Assembly: GCF_016919445.1 (NCBI RefSeq)
Contig: NZ_CP070356.1
Coordinates: 2,760,001-2,824,000 of the forward strand
Reading direction: 5' to 3'
Source of the DNA: Pseudomonas sp. PDNC002
Lineage (GTDB): Bacteria > Pseudomonadota > Gammaproteobacteria > Pseudomonadales > Pseudomonadaceae
Length of the DNA: 64,000 nt
Position numbers and translations under genes: made by a program. Below the pieces are notes generated by a model, which did not search any database, had not been told where the DNA came from, and saw only the letters and a program-made list of their open reading frames with translations. Positions 54,829 to 64,000 of the stretch are shown here, one piece after another. How positions within the stretch are numbered: the stretch's first letter is position 1; each line of letters starts with the position of its first letter.

Positions 54829-55620
54829 TCAGTAGGTGCCGCTTACCGCTGAGCGCGGCTGCACCGGATTGGCGTCGTTGGAAATGGTCACCTCGACGCG
54901 ACGGTTCATCGCGCGGCCCGCCGGGGTAGCGTTGCTCGACACCGGATACTCCTTGCCATAGCCCCGGGAGACGACGCGATCAGACGTGACACCCTGGCTC
55001 AGCAGCGCCAGGCGAATGGCGTCGGCGCGACGCTCGGACAGCCCCTGGTTGTAGGAGGACGAGCCGCTGCTGTCGGTGTAGCCCTCGACGATGACCTTGC
55101 GCTCCGGATTCTGCTGGAGGTAGCCGGCGAGGTTCTGCACATTGCTCATGGCGCCGGGCTTCAACTCGGCGCGGTCGAGATCGAACAGCACGTCGCCGAA
55201 GGACACCATGGTCCCGCGCGAGGTCTGCTTGGCGTTCAGCTCGCCCTTGAGCTTGTTCAGCTGTGCGGTACGGGCATCCAGACGGGCCTGGGCGCGCTGG
55301 GCGGAGGTGTTCTTCATCTGGTCCTCGGCGTTGCGCAGGGCCACCGTCTGGTTGGCCAGCTCGATGCGCTGCTGGGTCAGGTAGGCCATCTGGTCGACGT
55401 CCTTCTGGTCGGCGCCGTCGCGGTAGGCCTTGTCGGTCTTGGCCAGCCAGTCGCCGGCGTCCTTGGTTTCCAGCGCGGCCTGCTGGGTGGCCTGGGGTTC
55501 GGCCTGCAGCGCCTGGAAGTCGTTGCGGGCTTTCTCCAGGTTGGCGTTGGGCGGCGTCGAGCACGCGGCCAGGGCCAGGGCGAGGGTCGAAATGGCGGGC
55601 AGTACGATGAGCTTGTTCAT
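54829..55620 (-). CDS. lptF: OmpA-family lipoprotein LptF
   Basis: 263 residues. Lipobox LALAAC gives Cys20. A helical DUF4398-like segment (about 22-135) precedes the OmpA peptidoglycan-binding domain (about 140-250), with VIVEGYTDSSGS and GRAMNRRVEVTI. It anchors the outer membrane to peptidoglycan. In P. aeruginosa LptF (PA3692) is linked to stress tolerance. The upstream DUF4398 gene lies 37 bp away on the same strand. Confidence 0.85.
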   Translation of the reverse strand: MNKLIVLPAISTLALALAACSTPPNANLEKARNDFQALQAEPQATQQAALETKDAGDWLAKTDKAYRDGADQKDVDQMAYLTQQRIELANQTVALRNAEDQMKNTSAQRAQARLDARTAQLNKLKGELNAKQTSRGTMVSFGDVLFDLDRAELKPGAMSNVQNLAGYLQQNPERKVIVEGYTDSSGSSSYNQGLSERRADAIRLALLSQGVTSDRVVSRGYGKEYPVSSNATPAGRAMNRRVEVTISNDANPVQPRSAVSGTY

Positions 55621-55657
55621 GTCGGAATTCCTTATATGACCGGACGTAGGGGCGGGA

Positions 55658-56077
55658 TCACTGGGCCTGCTGCAGGCCTTCCTGACGCAACTCCATCACG
55701 CCCTGCTGGGCGTCCTTGACGTTGTTCTGGGCCTTCACGGCCTGCGACTTGCGCTCGGCCACGCGAGCGTCCCATTCGGCCTGCTGGGCCAGGCGCTTGG
55801 CCTGGTCGTATTCCTTGTCGTTCAGGGCGATGCGCGCCTGGGCGAGCTTGTCCTGGGCGTTCTTGGTCTCCACCGGGGCGAACTCCGGCCCGCCGGAGCT
55901 GACGGCAGCGTTCACCGCCGATTCGGTGACGGCCATCTGCTCGCTGGGCGGGTTACCGGCGCAACCGGCGAGCAGCGCGGCGCTGCCCAGGGCGAGCAGT
56001 CCAACGCGCCAGCGGCGCAGCGAAGCGCAGGAGGAAAGGGCAGGGACGGTTCGAGCGCTTTGAGATTTCAGTTCCAT
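55658..56077 (-). CDS. DUF4398 lipoprotein
   Basis: 139 residues from ATG 56077. A long positively charged leader (RRWRVGLLALGSAALLAGC) gives lipid Cys39. The mature part is helical with repeats ARIALNDKEYDQAKRLAQQAEWDARVAERKSQA, the DUF4398 coiled-coil signature that also occurs inside LptF. It is transcribed with lptF, suggesting a partner or split ancestor. Confidence 0.8.
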   Translation of the reverse strand: MELKSQSARTVPALSSCASLRRWRVGLLALGSAALLAGCAGNPPSEQMAVTESAVNAAVSSGGPEFAPVETKNAQDKLAQARIALNDKEYDQAKRLAQQAEWDARVAERKSQAVKAQNNVKDAQQGVMELRQEGLQQAQ

Positions 56078-56214
56078 TGGGCGAATCCTCTGACTTGGAT
56101 AGGGGGTTCCCTCGGCGTTTCGAGTGCCGGCGGATGCCTGCTGCTGGCGCCGAGGTTGTCGGTGATCAGTAGTGGGCATCTGTTTAGGGGACTAAGGGTT
56201 TTGTCAGGGGGTTC

Positions 56215-56243
56215 AAAAAAAATGCCCGCCGTATTGGCGGGCA
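56215..56243 (-). terminator. terminator of the Zn/Cd ATPase gene
   Basis: Read leftwards, a tgcccgcc / ggcgggca stem is followed by eight T, 21 bp past the ATPase stop. Confidence 0.92.
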
Positions 56244-56263
56244 TCGGTGACGATCAGCGGGAA

Positions 56264-58615
56264 TCAGCCGCGATGACGCAGCAATCGCAGGCCGTTGAAC
56301 ACCACCAGCAGACTGGCGCCCATGTCGGCGAATACCGCCATCCACAGGGTGCCTTCGCCGGCCAGGGTGAGGGCGAGGAACACCGCCTTGATGCCCAGCG
56401 CGAGGGTGATGTTCTGGATCAGCACACGGTGGGTCTGGCGTGACAGGCGAATGAAGGACGGCAATTTGCGCAGGTCGTCGTCCATCAGCGCCACACCAGC
56501 GGTTTCGATGGCGGTATCGGTACCGGCCGCGCCCATGGCGAAGCCGATGTCGGCACGGGCCAGGGCAGGGGCATCGTTGATCCCATCGCCAACCATGCCG
56601 ACCCGGCGCCCACCTTCCTGGCGCTGCTTCACCTCGCGCAGCTTGTCCTCCGGCAGCAGGTTGCCCAGCGCCACGTCGATGCCCACCTGGGCGCCGATGG
56701 CATTGGCGGTGTGCGGGTTGTCGCCGGTCAGCATCAGCGTCTTCACGCCCATTTCGTGTAGCTGGGCGACCGCTTCACGGCTGGTTTCCTTGACTGCATC
56801 GGCCACGGCGAACAGCGCCAGCGGCCCTTGTGCGTCGAGCAGCACGATGACGGTCTTGCCCTGCTGCTCGAGGGCGTCCAGGCGCGCTTCCAGCTCCTTC
56901 GAGCACAGCTCCAGTTCTTCCACCAGGCGATGGTTGCCCAGGTGATAGGTGCGCCCGTCGATCTCGCCCTTTACGCCGCGGCCGGGCAGGGCGGTCAGCT
57001 CGCCGACGCCATACAGCGCGATGTTGTCCTGTTCGGCTGCTTTCGCGACGGCCTGGGACACCGGGTGATCGGAGCGCGCGGCGAGGCTCGCGGCCAGGGC
57101 GCGCACGTCGCCGCCATCGCTGTCGCGCAGGGCGGTGAAGTCGGTCTGGCGCGGGCGGCCTTCGGTGAGGGTGCCGGTCTTGTCCAGGGCGATCCAGTCC
57201 AGCGAGCGGCCCATTTCCAGAAACACGCCACCCTTGATCAGGATGCCCAGGCGCGCCGCCGCCGACAGGCCGCTGACGATGGTCACCGGTGTCGAGATCA
57301 CCAGCGCGCAGGGGCAGGCGATCACCAGCAGCACCAGCGCGCGGTAGACCCAGTCCAGCCAGGCGCCGCCGAAGAACAGCGGCGGCAGCAGCGCGGTGGC
57401 GATGGCGATGAGGAATACCGCCGGGGTGTAGATGCGCGAGAACTGGTCGACGAAGCGCTGGGTCGGCGCCCGCGAGCCCTGGGCTTCTTCCACGGCGTGG
57501 ATGATCCGCGCCAGGGTGCTGTCGTCGGCCACGCGGGTGACGCGGTATTCCAGTGCGCTCTCGCCGTTGATGGTGCCGGCGAACAGGGTGTCGCCAACCT
57601 GTTTCTCCACCGGCAGGCTCTCGCCGGTAATGGGCGCCTGGTTGACGCTGGAGCGGCCATCGAGCACTTCGCCGTCCAGGGCGATGCGCTCGCCGGGGCG
57701 CACTCGCACGCGGGCGTCGAGCGTTACGAACTTGGCTGGCAGTTCCTGCCATTGGCCGTCCACCAGCACCGTGGCCTGTTCCGGCGCCAGTTGCAGCAGG
57801 CCGCGAATGGCGTTGCGCGCGCGGTCCAGCGACTTGGCCTCGATCAGCTCGGCGATGGCGAACAGCACCGCCACCATGGCCGCTTCCGGCCACTGGCCGA
57901 TCAGCATGGCACCAGTCACGGCGATGCTCATCAGGGCGTTGATGTTGAGGTTGCGGTTCTTCAGGGCGATCCAGCCCTTGCGGTAGGTCGGCAGGCCAGC
58001 GCCGAGGATCGCCGCGATGGCCAGCGCCGCTACCAGCCAGTGCGGGCCGATGGCGAACCATTCGAAGAACTCGGCGCCCGCGGCCGCGACACCGGCCAGC
58101 GCCAGCGGCCACCAGGGTTTCTGCGGGGCGGGCTGTGCGGAAGTGGGAGCGTTGTCGTCCACCGGCTCGGCCTGCATGCCGAGGGAGGCCACCAGCTTCT
58201 GCAACGGCTCAATGCTGTCGAAGCGGTGCTGCACGCGCAGCAGGCGCTGCATCAGGTTGAAGTCCAGGTCTTCCACCGCCGGTACGCGGCCCAGCGCATC
58301 GCGCAGCAAGCGTTCCTCGGTGGGGCAGTCCATGGCTTCGATGCGCAGGCTGGTCCAGCGCAACTCGCCGGCCGCAGCGCCCGCCACGGCGCTTGCCGCT
58401 TGCGCCGGGTCGATGCGTTCATGCTGATGATCGTGATCGTGATCGTGATCGTGATCGTGATCGTGATCGTGGGCATGGCCGTGATCGTGCGGGATCGGTT
58501 CGGCGGCTGGGGCGCGCAGCAGCGCGCCTTTGTCGCAGCCGCAGCAGCCAGCGGCTTCCTGTTCGCGGTCTTGGGCGGGGCCATGGATGATCGGACCCTG
58601 GCGGTTGGCAGTCAT
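56264..58615 (-). CDS. cadA: Zn/Cd/Pb-exporting P1B-type ATPase (CadA/ZntA)
   Basis: 783 residues from ATG 58615. A His/Asp-rich N-terminus, a heavy-metal-associated domain with MDCPTEE in place of CxxC, eight membrane helices, CPC motif in ACPCALVISTPV (near 434), phosphorylation DKTGTLTEGRP (Asp near 477), TGDNPHTANAIG and GDGINDAPALA. It pumps Zn, Cd or Pb to the periplasm. Divergent from cadR, with a MerR-type promoter between. Confidence 0.93.
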   Translation of the reverse strand: MTANRQGPIIHGPAQDREQEAAGCCGCDKGALLRAPAAEPIPHDHGHAHDHDHDHDHDHDHDHQHERIDPAQAASAVAGAAAGELRWTSLRIEAMDCPTEERLLRDALGRVPAVEDLDFNLMQRLLRVQHRFDSIEPLQKLVASLGMQAEPVDDNAPTSAQPAPQKPWWPLALAGVAAAGAEFFEWFAIGPHWLVAALAIAAILGAGLPTYRKGWIALKNRNLNINALMSIAVTGAMLIGQWPEAAMVAVLFAIAELIEAKSLDRARNAIRGLLQLAPEQATVLVDGQWQELPAKFVTLDARVRVRPGERIALDGEVLDGRSSVNQAPITGESLPVEKQVGDTLFAGTINGESALEYRVTRVADDSTLARIIHAVEEAQGSRAPTQRFVDQFSRIYTPAVFLIAIATALLPPLFFGGAWLDWVYRALVLLVIACPCALVISTPVTIVSGLSAAARLGILIKGGVFLEMGRSLDWIALDKTGTLTEGRPRQTDFTALRDSDGGDVRALAASLAARSDHPVSQAVAKAAEQDNIALYGVGELTALPGRGVKGEIDGRTYHLGNHRLVEELELCSKELEARLDALEQQGKTVIVLLDAQGPLALFAVADAVKETSREAVAQLHEMGVKTLMLTGDNPHTANAIGAQVGIDVALGNLLPEDKLREVKQRQEGGRRVGMVGDGINDAPALARADIGFAMGAAGTDTAIETAGVALMDDDLRKLPSFIRLSRQTHRVLIQNITLALGIKAVFLALTLAGEGTLWMAVFADMGASLLVVFNGLRLLRHRG
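58429..58470. repeat. seven tandem gatcgt hexamers encoding (His-Asp)7
   Basis: A perfect hexanucleotide array inside the ATPase gene encodes seven His-Asp pairs on the minus strand. The repeat is prone to slippage in units of two residues, so length variation between strains is expected. The tract probably binds Zn or Cd. Confidence 0.95.
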
Positions 58616-58647
58616 GTCGTCCGTTCCTGTTTGACGAGTTGCTGCTG

Positions 58648-58678
58648 ATTGCACACCCTGTAGCAACTACAGAGTCAA
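58648..58678 (-). promoter_or_regulatory. CadR-controlled promoter of cadA
   Basis: Read leftwards: -35 ttgact, a 19 bp spacer holding the dyad ctgtagttgctacag, and -10 tgcaat. The long spacer and central dyad are the standard MerR-family activator layout, in which the regulator untwists the DNA on metal binding. It overlaps the region upstream of cadR. Confidence 0.85.
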
Positions 58679-58702
58679 GCACCTGCTTGCGAGGAGTCGC
58701 AG

Positions 58703-59170
58703 ATGAAGATCGGTGAACTGGCGAAACTGACCGGCTGCCCAGTGGAAACCATCCGCTATTACGAGCGCGAAGGCCTGCTGCCGGCGCCGTCGCGCAGCGA
58801 GGGTAACTACCGGCAGTACGACGCGATGCATGTCGAGCGCCTGTCCTTCATCCGCCATTGCCGCTCGTTGGACATGACCCAGGATGAAATCCGCATCCTT
58901 CTCGGCCTGCGCGACCGTCCGGAATCCGACTGCGGCACCGCCAATCGGCTGATCGAGGAACACCTGCACCACGTCGAGGTGCGCATTGCCGAATTGCAGT
59001 CGCTCAGCCAGCAGCTGCGCGACCTGCGGGCGCAGTGCGAGGGCGAGGGCAGCAGCGAGGATTGCGGCATCCTGCGCGAGCTGGAACAGCCGGCGGAGCC
59101 GTCGGTGATTCCCGAGGCCTGCGCGGAGGCGGGGCATCTGCATGTGCCCGGCGTCCACGGCCGGCATTGA
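58703..59170 (+). CDS. cadR: MerR-family metal sensor CadR
   Basis: 155 residues. MerR DNA-binding start MKIGELAKLTGCPVETIRYYEREGLL, dimer helix, and metal ligands Cys77 (DCGTAN), Cys112 (QCEGEG) and Cys121 (EDCGIL), with a His-rich tail (HLHVPGVHGRH) typical of CadR. It activates the divergent ATPase gene when Cd or Zn binds. Confidence 0.92.
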   Translation: MKIGELAKLTGCPVETIRYYEREGLLPAPSRSEGNYRQYDAMHVERLSFIRHCRSLDMTQDEIRILLGLRDRPESDCGTANRLIEEHLHHVEVRIAELQSLSQQLRDLRAQCEGEGSSEDCGILRELEQPAEPSVIPEACAEAGHLHVPGVHGRH

Positions 59171-59231
59171 CTGGTCAGTGCAGGAAGGCACGTGGGGCCG
59201 CTTCGCCAATAGGCTTCTGCGCTTGGATCGG

Positions 59232-59554
59232 CCCTCACCCTAACCCTCTCCCAGAGGGAGAGGGGACCGTATGGGGCAGGATGAAACCATGGCATCAGCT
59301 GGCACAATTGGTCTCTCTCCTAGAGGGAGAGGGGCTCGTAGGAGCGGAATGAAAGCATGGCGTCAGCCGGCACAATTGGCCTCTCTCCCAGAGGGAGAGG
59401 GTCCCGTATGGAGCAGGATGAAACCATGGCGTCAGCCGGCACAATTGTCCCCTATCCCAGAGGGAGAGGGGACCGTATGGAGCAGGATGAAACCATGGCA
59501 TCAGCCGGCACAATCTGCCCCCTCTCCCTGAGGGAGAGGGCTGGGGTGAGGGGG
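59232..59554. repeat. 68-69 bp tandem array (family B), about four copies
   Basis: atgaaaccatggcgtcagcc-type spacers recur at 59291, 59359, 59428 and 59497, alternating with cccagagggagaggg palindromes. End pieces ccctcaccctaa and gggtgaggggg match those of the 53961 array. The unit core gcgtcagccggcac is shared with the single element at 15117. Together with the terminator it fills the 471 bp gap between cadR and the next gene. Confidence 0.95.
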
Positions 59555-59612
59555 AAGTCCAGGCACCGAAGCAGCCGCAGCAAGGCAGTGGTTCCTGAAG
59601 CCTGAAACCAAG

Positions 59613-59638
59613 CGCCCCGGCAGATGCCGGGGCGTTTT
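59613..59638 (+). terminator. terminator after cadR region
   Basis: cgccccggc / gccggggcg stem followed by tttt, just before the stop of the convergent small gene. Confidence 0.85.
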
Positions 59639-59641
59639 CAT

Positions 59642-59977
59642 TCAGGAGTGCTCGGCCTCCGTCAGCTCATGCAGGTACTTGCGCGATAGTGCCAGGAAGC
59701 GCGGTGTAGGGCCGGTGTCTTCGTAGAGCGGATCGCCCTGTTCGTCCTGCGCGACCACCTTCGTTCCCTGCACATAAGGGAAGCTCGCCTCCAGTTCCTC
59801 CAGCGCCGCATTCACCAGCTCCCCCAGCAACTCCTCCACACTGCGCTTGGGGTACATGTCGTGCAGCGCGGCCAGACGCGCGGCGGTCTCGACGTCCAGC
59901 GGAATGCTGTACTGATGTTTGGTCATGCGCCCCCTGGCGCTCTGTTCCCAATGGCGTACCAGCTCGCGGATTTTCAT
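59642..59977 (-). CDS. small protein of unknown function, ribbon-helix-helix-like
   Basis: 111 residues from ATG 59977 (MKIRELVRHWEQ). The segment YSIPLDVETAARLAALHDMYPKRSVEELLGELVNAALEEL resembles a ribbon-helix-helix or related dimerisation unit, followed by a short C-terminal domain (EDTGPTPRFLALSRKYLHEL). It faces the cadR terminator and lies between cadR and ppc. Corresponds by position to PA3688. Function unknown. Confidence 0.7.
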   Translation of the reverse strand: MKIRELVRHWEQSARGRMTKHQYSIPLDVETAARLAALHDMYPKRSVEELLGELVNAALEELEASFPYVQGTKVVAQDEQGDPLYEDTGPTPRFLALSRKYLHELTEAEHS

Positions 59978-60170
59978 GTTCACCTCGTAGGCCCGCTCGT
60001 GGCGGGGCGATGGACCGGTCTTCGTGGGACCGCGTGAATTCCCGTGCGTTTCGGGATCACTTTGAGCCTAGTCGTTGTCCGAGCAGCAGGACGAGCACGC
60101 TTGTCAGCCGCCGGAGCCGGCGGCACTGTAGAACCCACAGCCAAGGCCTCTCTCATTAGGAGACTCCGCC

Positions 60171-62807
60171 ATGCCGGATATCGACGCGCGCCTGCGCGAG
60201 GACGTTCACCTCTTGGGCGAACTGCTCGGGCAGACCATCCGCGACCAGTACGGACAGGCTTTCCTCGACAAGATCGAGCTGATCCGCACCGGTGCCAAGG
60301 CGGCGCGGCGCGGCTCCGCCGAAGGCGCCAAGCAGCTCACCGCGACCCTCGACGGCCTCGGCGAGGACGAACTGCTGCCAGTGGCGCGCGCCTTCAACCA
60401 GTTCCTCAACCTGGCCAACATCGCCGAGCAGTACCACCGCATCCGCCGCCGCACGCCCAAGGAGCCCGAACCCTTCGAGAACCGCGTGCTGGCCGAGTTG
60501 CTCGCGCGTCTGCGCAAATCCGGCCTGGGCGTCGAAGGCCTGGCGCGGCAGGTGGCGGACCTGGAGATCGAACTGGTGCTCACCGCGCATCCCACAGAAG
60601 TGGCGCGCCGCACGCTGATCCAGAAGTACGACGCCATCGCCGCGCAACTGGCCGCAGGCGATCACAGCGACCTGCTGCCCGAAGAGCGCCAGGCGGTGCA
60701 GGAAAAACTCCAGCGGCTGATCGCCGAGGCCTGGCACACCGATGAAATCCGCCGCACCCGGCCAACCCCGGTGGACGAGGCGAAATGGGGCTTCGCGGTG
60801 ATCGAGCATTCCCTCTGGCAAGCGCTGCCGGACTTCCTCCGCCACGTCGATCGCACCCTGCAGGAAACCCTCGGCGAACGCCTGCCGCTGGAGTCCGCGC
60901 CGATCCGCTTCGCCTCCTGGATGGGCGGCGACCGCGACGGCAACCCCAATGTCACCGCCGCGATCACCCGCGAGGTCCTGCTGCTGGCGCGCTGGATGGC
61001 CGCCGATCTCTATCTTCGCGATGTGGACAGCCTGGCCGCCGACCTGTCCATGCAACAGGCCAGCGATGAACTGCGCGCGGAAGTGGGCGACCTCGCCGAG
61101 CCCTACCGCGCGCTGCTCAAGCAACTGCGCGAACGCTTGCGCGCTACCCGCGCCTGGGCCGAGCGCGCCATCCACACCGGCGAGGAGCCGGGCGCCGATG
61201 TATTGCAGGACAACCGCGAACTGCTCGAACCGCTGCAGCTCTCCTACCGCTCGCTGCATGACTGCGGCATGGGCGTGATCGCCGATGGCGCGTTGCTCGA
61301 CACCCTGCGCCGTGCCGCCACCTTCGGGTTGTTCCTGGCCCGCCTCGACGTACGTCAGGACTCCACGCGCCACGCCAGGGCGATGAGCGAGATCACCGAC
61401 TACCTCGGGCTGGGCAACTACGCCGAGTGGGACGAAAGCGTGCGTCAGGAGTTCCTCCTGGAGGAGCTTGGCAGTCGTCGTCCGTTGCTGCCGGCGAACT
61501 ACGAACCATCGCCCGAGACCGCCGAAGTGCTCGCCACCTGCCGGGTCGTGGCGCAGGCGCCGGCGGCATCACTGGGCTCCTATGTCATCTCCATGGCCGG
61601 CCATCCGTCCGACGTGCTTGCCGTGCAGTTGCTGCTCAAGGAGTGCGGCCTGGCGCGGCCGATGCGCGTCGTCCCGCTGTTCGAGACGCTGGACGACCTC
61701 GATAACGCCGGCCCCTGCATCGACCGCTTGCTTAGCCTGGACAGCTACCGCACGCGCCTGGCCGGGCCGCAGGAAGTGATGATCGGCTATTCCGATTCGG
61801 CCAAGGACGCCGGCACCCTGGCCGCCGCCTGGGCGCAGTACCGCGCCCAGGAAGCGCTGGTGGACATCTGCCGCGACCATGGCGTCGAACTGCTGCTGTT
61901 CCATGGCCGCGGCGGCACCGTTGGCCGCGGCGGCGGCCCGGCCCATGCGGCGATCCTCTCGCAGCCGCCAGGCTCGGTGGCCGGTCGCTTCCGCACCACC
62001 GAACAGGGCGAGATGATCCGCTTCAAGTTCGGCCTGCCGGACATCGCCGAACAGAACCTCAACCTCTACCTCGCTGCCGTGCTGGAAGCCACGCTGCAGC
62101 CGCCGCCAGTGCCCGAGCCGGCCTGGCGCGAGGAGATGGACCGCCTGGCCGCCGATGGCGTCGTCGCCTACCGCGCGGTGGTGCGGGAGAACCCGCAGTT
62201 CGTCGACTACTTCCGCGAGGCCACGCCGGAGCAGGAACTGGGCCGCCTGCCGCTGGGCAGCCGCCCGGCCAAGCGCCGCGAGGGCGGGGTGGAGAGCCTG
62301 CGGGCGATCCCCTGGATTTTCGCCTGGACCCAGACGCGCCTGATGCTGCCGGCCTGGCTGGGCTGGGAAGACGCGTTGTTCAAGGCCATCGAACGCGGCG
62401 AAGGCGCGCTGCTTTCACGCATGCGCAAGGAGTGGCCGTTCTTCACCACGCGCATCGACATGCTGGAGATGGTGCTGGCCAAGGCCGACCGGGAAATCGC
62501 CCAACTCTACGACGAGCGACTGGTGCAATCGGAACTGCGACCATTAGGTGCGCATTTACGCGACCTATTGTCGCAGTCGGTGCGCGTGGTGCTGGGTCTG
62601 ACCGGCCAGTCCCAGTTGCTCGCCCACGCCGCCGAGACGCGCGAGTCCATTGGTGTGCGCAATACCTACCTGGACCCGCTGCACCTGCTCCAGGCCGAGC
62701 TTTTGGCCCGCTCGCGACGCTGTACCGGCGATGCCTGCGGCGGTCTGGAGCAGGCGATGCTGGTGACCGTCGCGGGGATCGCCGCCGGTCTGCGCAACAC
62801 CGGTTGA
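60171..62807 (+). CDS. ppc: phosphoenolpyruvate carboxylase
   Basis: 878 residues. Catalytic His in [11 protein letters not shown] (about 140), Lys in [10 protein letters not shown], the glycine loop [14 protein letters not shown] and the conserved C-terminus RNTG. It makes oxaloacetate from PEP and bicarbonate, feeding the TCA cycle. Single gene with an aggagact leader; its 247 bp downstream gap leads to adk. Confidence 0.96.
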   Translation: MPDIDARLREDVHLLGELLGQTIRDQYGQAFLDKIELIRTGAKAARRGSAEGAKQLTATLDGLGEDELLPVARAFNQFLNLANIAEQYHRIRRRTPKEPEPFENRVLAELLARLRKSGLGVEGLARQVADLEIELVLTAHPTEVARRTLIQKYDAIAAQLAAGDHSDLLPEERQAVQEKLQRLIAEAWHTDEIRRTRPTPVDEAKWGFAVIEHSLWQALPDFLRHVDRTLQETLGERLPLESAPIRFASWMGGDRDGNPNVTAAITREVLLLARWMAADLYLRDVDSLAADLSMQQASDELRAEVGDLAEPYRALLKQLRERLRATRAWAERAIHTGEEPGADVLQDNRELLEPLQLSYRSLHDCGMGVIADGALLDTLRRAATFGLFLARLDVRQDSTRHARAMSEITDYLGLGNYAEWDESVRQEFLLEELGSRRPLLPANYEPSPETAEVLATCRVVAQAPAASLGSYVISMAGHPSDVLAVQLLLKECGLARPMRVVPLFETLDDLDNAGPCIDRLLSLDSYRTRLAGPQEVMIGYSDSAKDAGTLAAAWAQYRAQEALVDICRDHGVELLLFHGRGGTVGRGGGPAHAAILSQPPGSVAGRFRTTEQGEMIRFKFGLPDIAEQNLNLYLAAVLEATLQPPPVPEPAWREEMDRLAADGVVAYRAVVRENPQFVDYFREATPEQELGRLPLGSRPAKRREGGVESLRAIPWIFAWTQTRLMLPAWLGWEDALFKAIERGEGALLSRMRKEWPFFTTRIDMLEMVLAKADREIAQLYDERLVQSELRPLGAHLRDLLSQSVRVVLGLTGQSQLLAHAAETRESIGVRNTYLDPLHLLQAELLARSRRCTGDACGGLEQAMLVTVAGIAAGLRNTG

Positions 62808-63033
62808 GGGAGCATAGCCCCCCACCAAAGGTGGATTGCCGAGCCGGGAAATGAGATTAATTTGATGACTGTTCCGGGCGCCCTGAAACGTCCGGGATCG
62901 GCTCGCGCAGTCCCCATGGCCGGCTTGTCTGGCAGGGGGCCGCTGTGTATCGTGAGCAACCTTTCGGCGCATGTCTGCGCCATTCCAGCACGATGAGATT
63001 GGCCCCAAGAGGCGGATCCGTGATTTCGCTTAA

Positions 63034-63702
<669 letters not shown>

Positions 63703-63719
63703 TCGCTCCCGCGTCTGCC

Positions 63720-63743
63720 AAAGGCCCGCACATGCGGGCCTTT
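63720..63743 (+). terminator. terminator of adk
   Basis: aaaggcccgc / gcgggccttt hairpin with an acat loop, 17 bp past the adk stop, followed by ggcgttt. Confidence 0.85.
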
Positions 63744-63790
63744 GGCGTTTATAATGCCCGCCCATTTTTTATCGACTTATGGAAAGCACC

Positions 63791-64000
63791 ATGCCCACGC
63801 TGCTGGCCCTGGATACCTCGACCGAAGCCTGTTCTGTCGCGCTGCTGCATGACGACCGCCGGTTCGTGCGCCACGAGGTGATCCCGCGCCTGCACGCCCA
63901 GCGCCTGCTGCCCATGGTGCAGGACATCCTCGACGAGGCCGGCATCAAGCTGTCCGCTGTCGACGCCATTGCCTTCGGCCGCGGCCCCGGCGCCTTCACC
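63791..64000 (+). CDS. tsaB: tRNA threonylcarbamoyladenosine protein TsaB (5' part)
   Basis: The first 70 residues are present and the gene runs off the window. MPTLLALDTSTEACSVALL and GRGPGAFT are the conserved TsaB starts. An in-frame ATG at 63779 lacks a ribosome-binding site; ggaaag supports 63791. TsaB pairs with TsaD in t6A tRNA modification. Confidence 0.9.
   Translation, partial: MPTLLALDTSTEACSVALLHDDRRFVRHEVIPRLHAQRLLPMVQDILDEAGIKLSAVDAIAFGRGPGAFT

Noticed and set aside
56828..58648. 606-codon open frame on the plus strand
   Set aside because: Antisense to the P-type ATPase; the apparent repeats are the complement of the His-Asp tract.

Overview
The window is high-GC DNA from a Pseudomonas, most likely a relative of P. 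aeruginosa such as the nitroreducens/citronellolis branch. The evidence is a complete wspABCDEF-wspR operon, an RF2 gene with its programmed frameshift, a 620-residue spermidine dehydrogenase, and Pseudomonas-type palindromic repeats. From about 29 kb to the right end the gene order (LysR-GMC-MFS-...-wsp-prfB-lysS-TetR-...-macro-...-lptF-P-type ATPase-cadR-...-ppc-adk-tsaB) follows my recollection of the PA3711-PA3685 block of P. aeruginosa PAO1. The species is an inference.

Left part (0-9.4 kb): an incomplete PepSY-TM membrane protein faces a divergent operon. That operon encodes a DUF4198-like periplasmic protein, a minimal Fur-type DNA-binding protein and a MacAB-TolC/PvdRT-OpmQ-type tripartite exporter. 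Its outer-membrane gene runs into a 125-126 bp tandem repeat array. An Old Yellow Enzyme and a small unknown gene follow.

9.4-22.3 kb is a polyamine region read leftwards. It holds a LysR regulator, two gamma-aminobutyraldehyde-type dehydrogenases, an YdcSTUV-type ABC importer, Tat-exported SpdH, a secreted SnoaL-like protein and a soluble chemoreceptor-like protein with a C-terminal Cache domain. Together they suggest oxidation and uptake of spermidine/putrescine and conversion of the aldehydes towards GABA and succinate.

22.4-29.1 kb is accessory: two adjacent DUF533 (TerB-like) genes, a type I secretion ATPase and adaptor with no visible substrate or outer-membrane partner, and a lower-GC patch with a phage Bro-N remnant and an uncharacterised single-pass membrane protein.

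29.1-45.5 kb: a LysR/GMC oxidoreductase/MFS cluster with a clear operator candidate, small genes, a chemoreceptor, a YqaA-type membrane protein, and the Wsp surface-sensing system that controls the diguanylate cyclase WspR.

45.6-64 kb: core genes prfB, lysS, ppc, adk and the start of tsaB. Between them lie a TetR regulator, a probable six-gene envelope/stress operon (lipoprotein, DUF1704/MATCAP-like metallopeptidase, BI-1 membrane protein, lipoprotein hydrolase, small membrane protein, macrodomain), two DUF4398-type lipoproteins including LptF, and a Zn/Cd efflux ATPase divergent from CadR. Three tandem arrays and several dispersed palindromes lie between genes. No tRNA, rRNA, CRISPR or complete transposon was seen. 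All database-style identifications come from motif recognition and memory, not searches.
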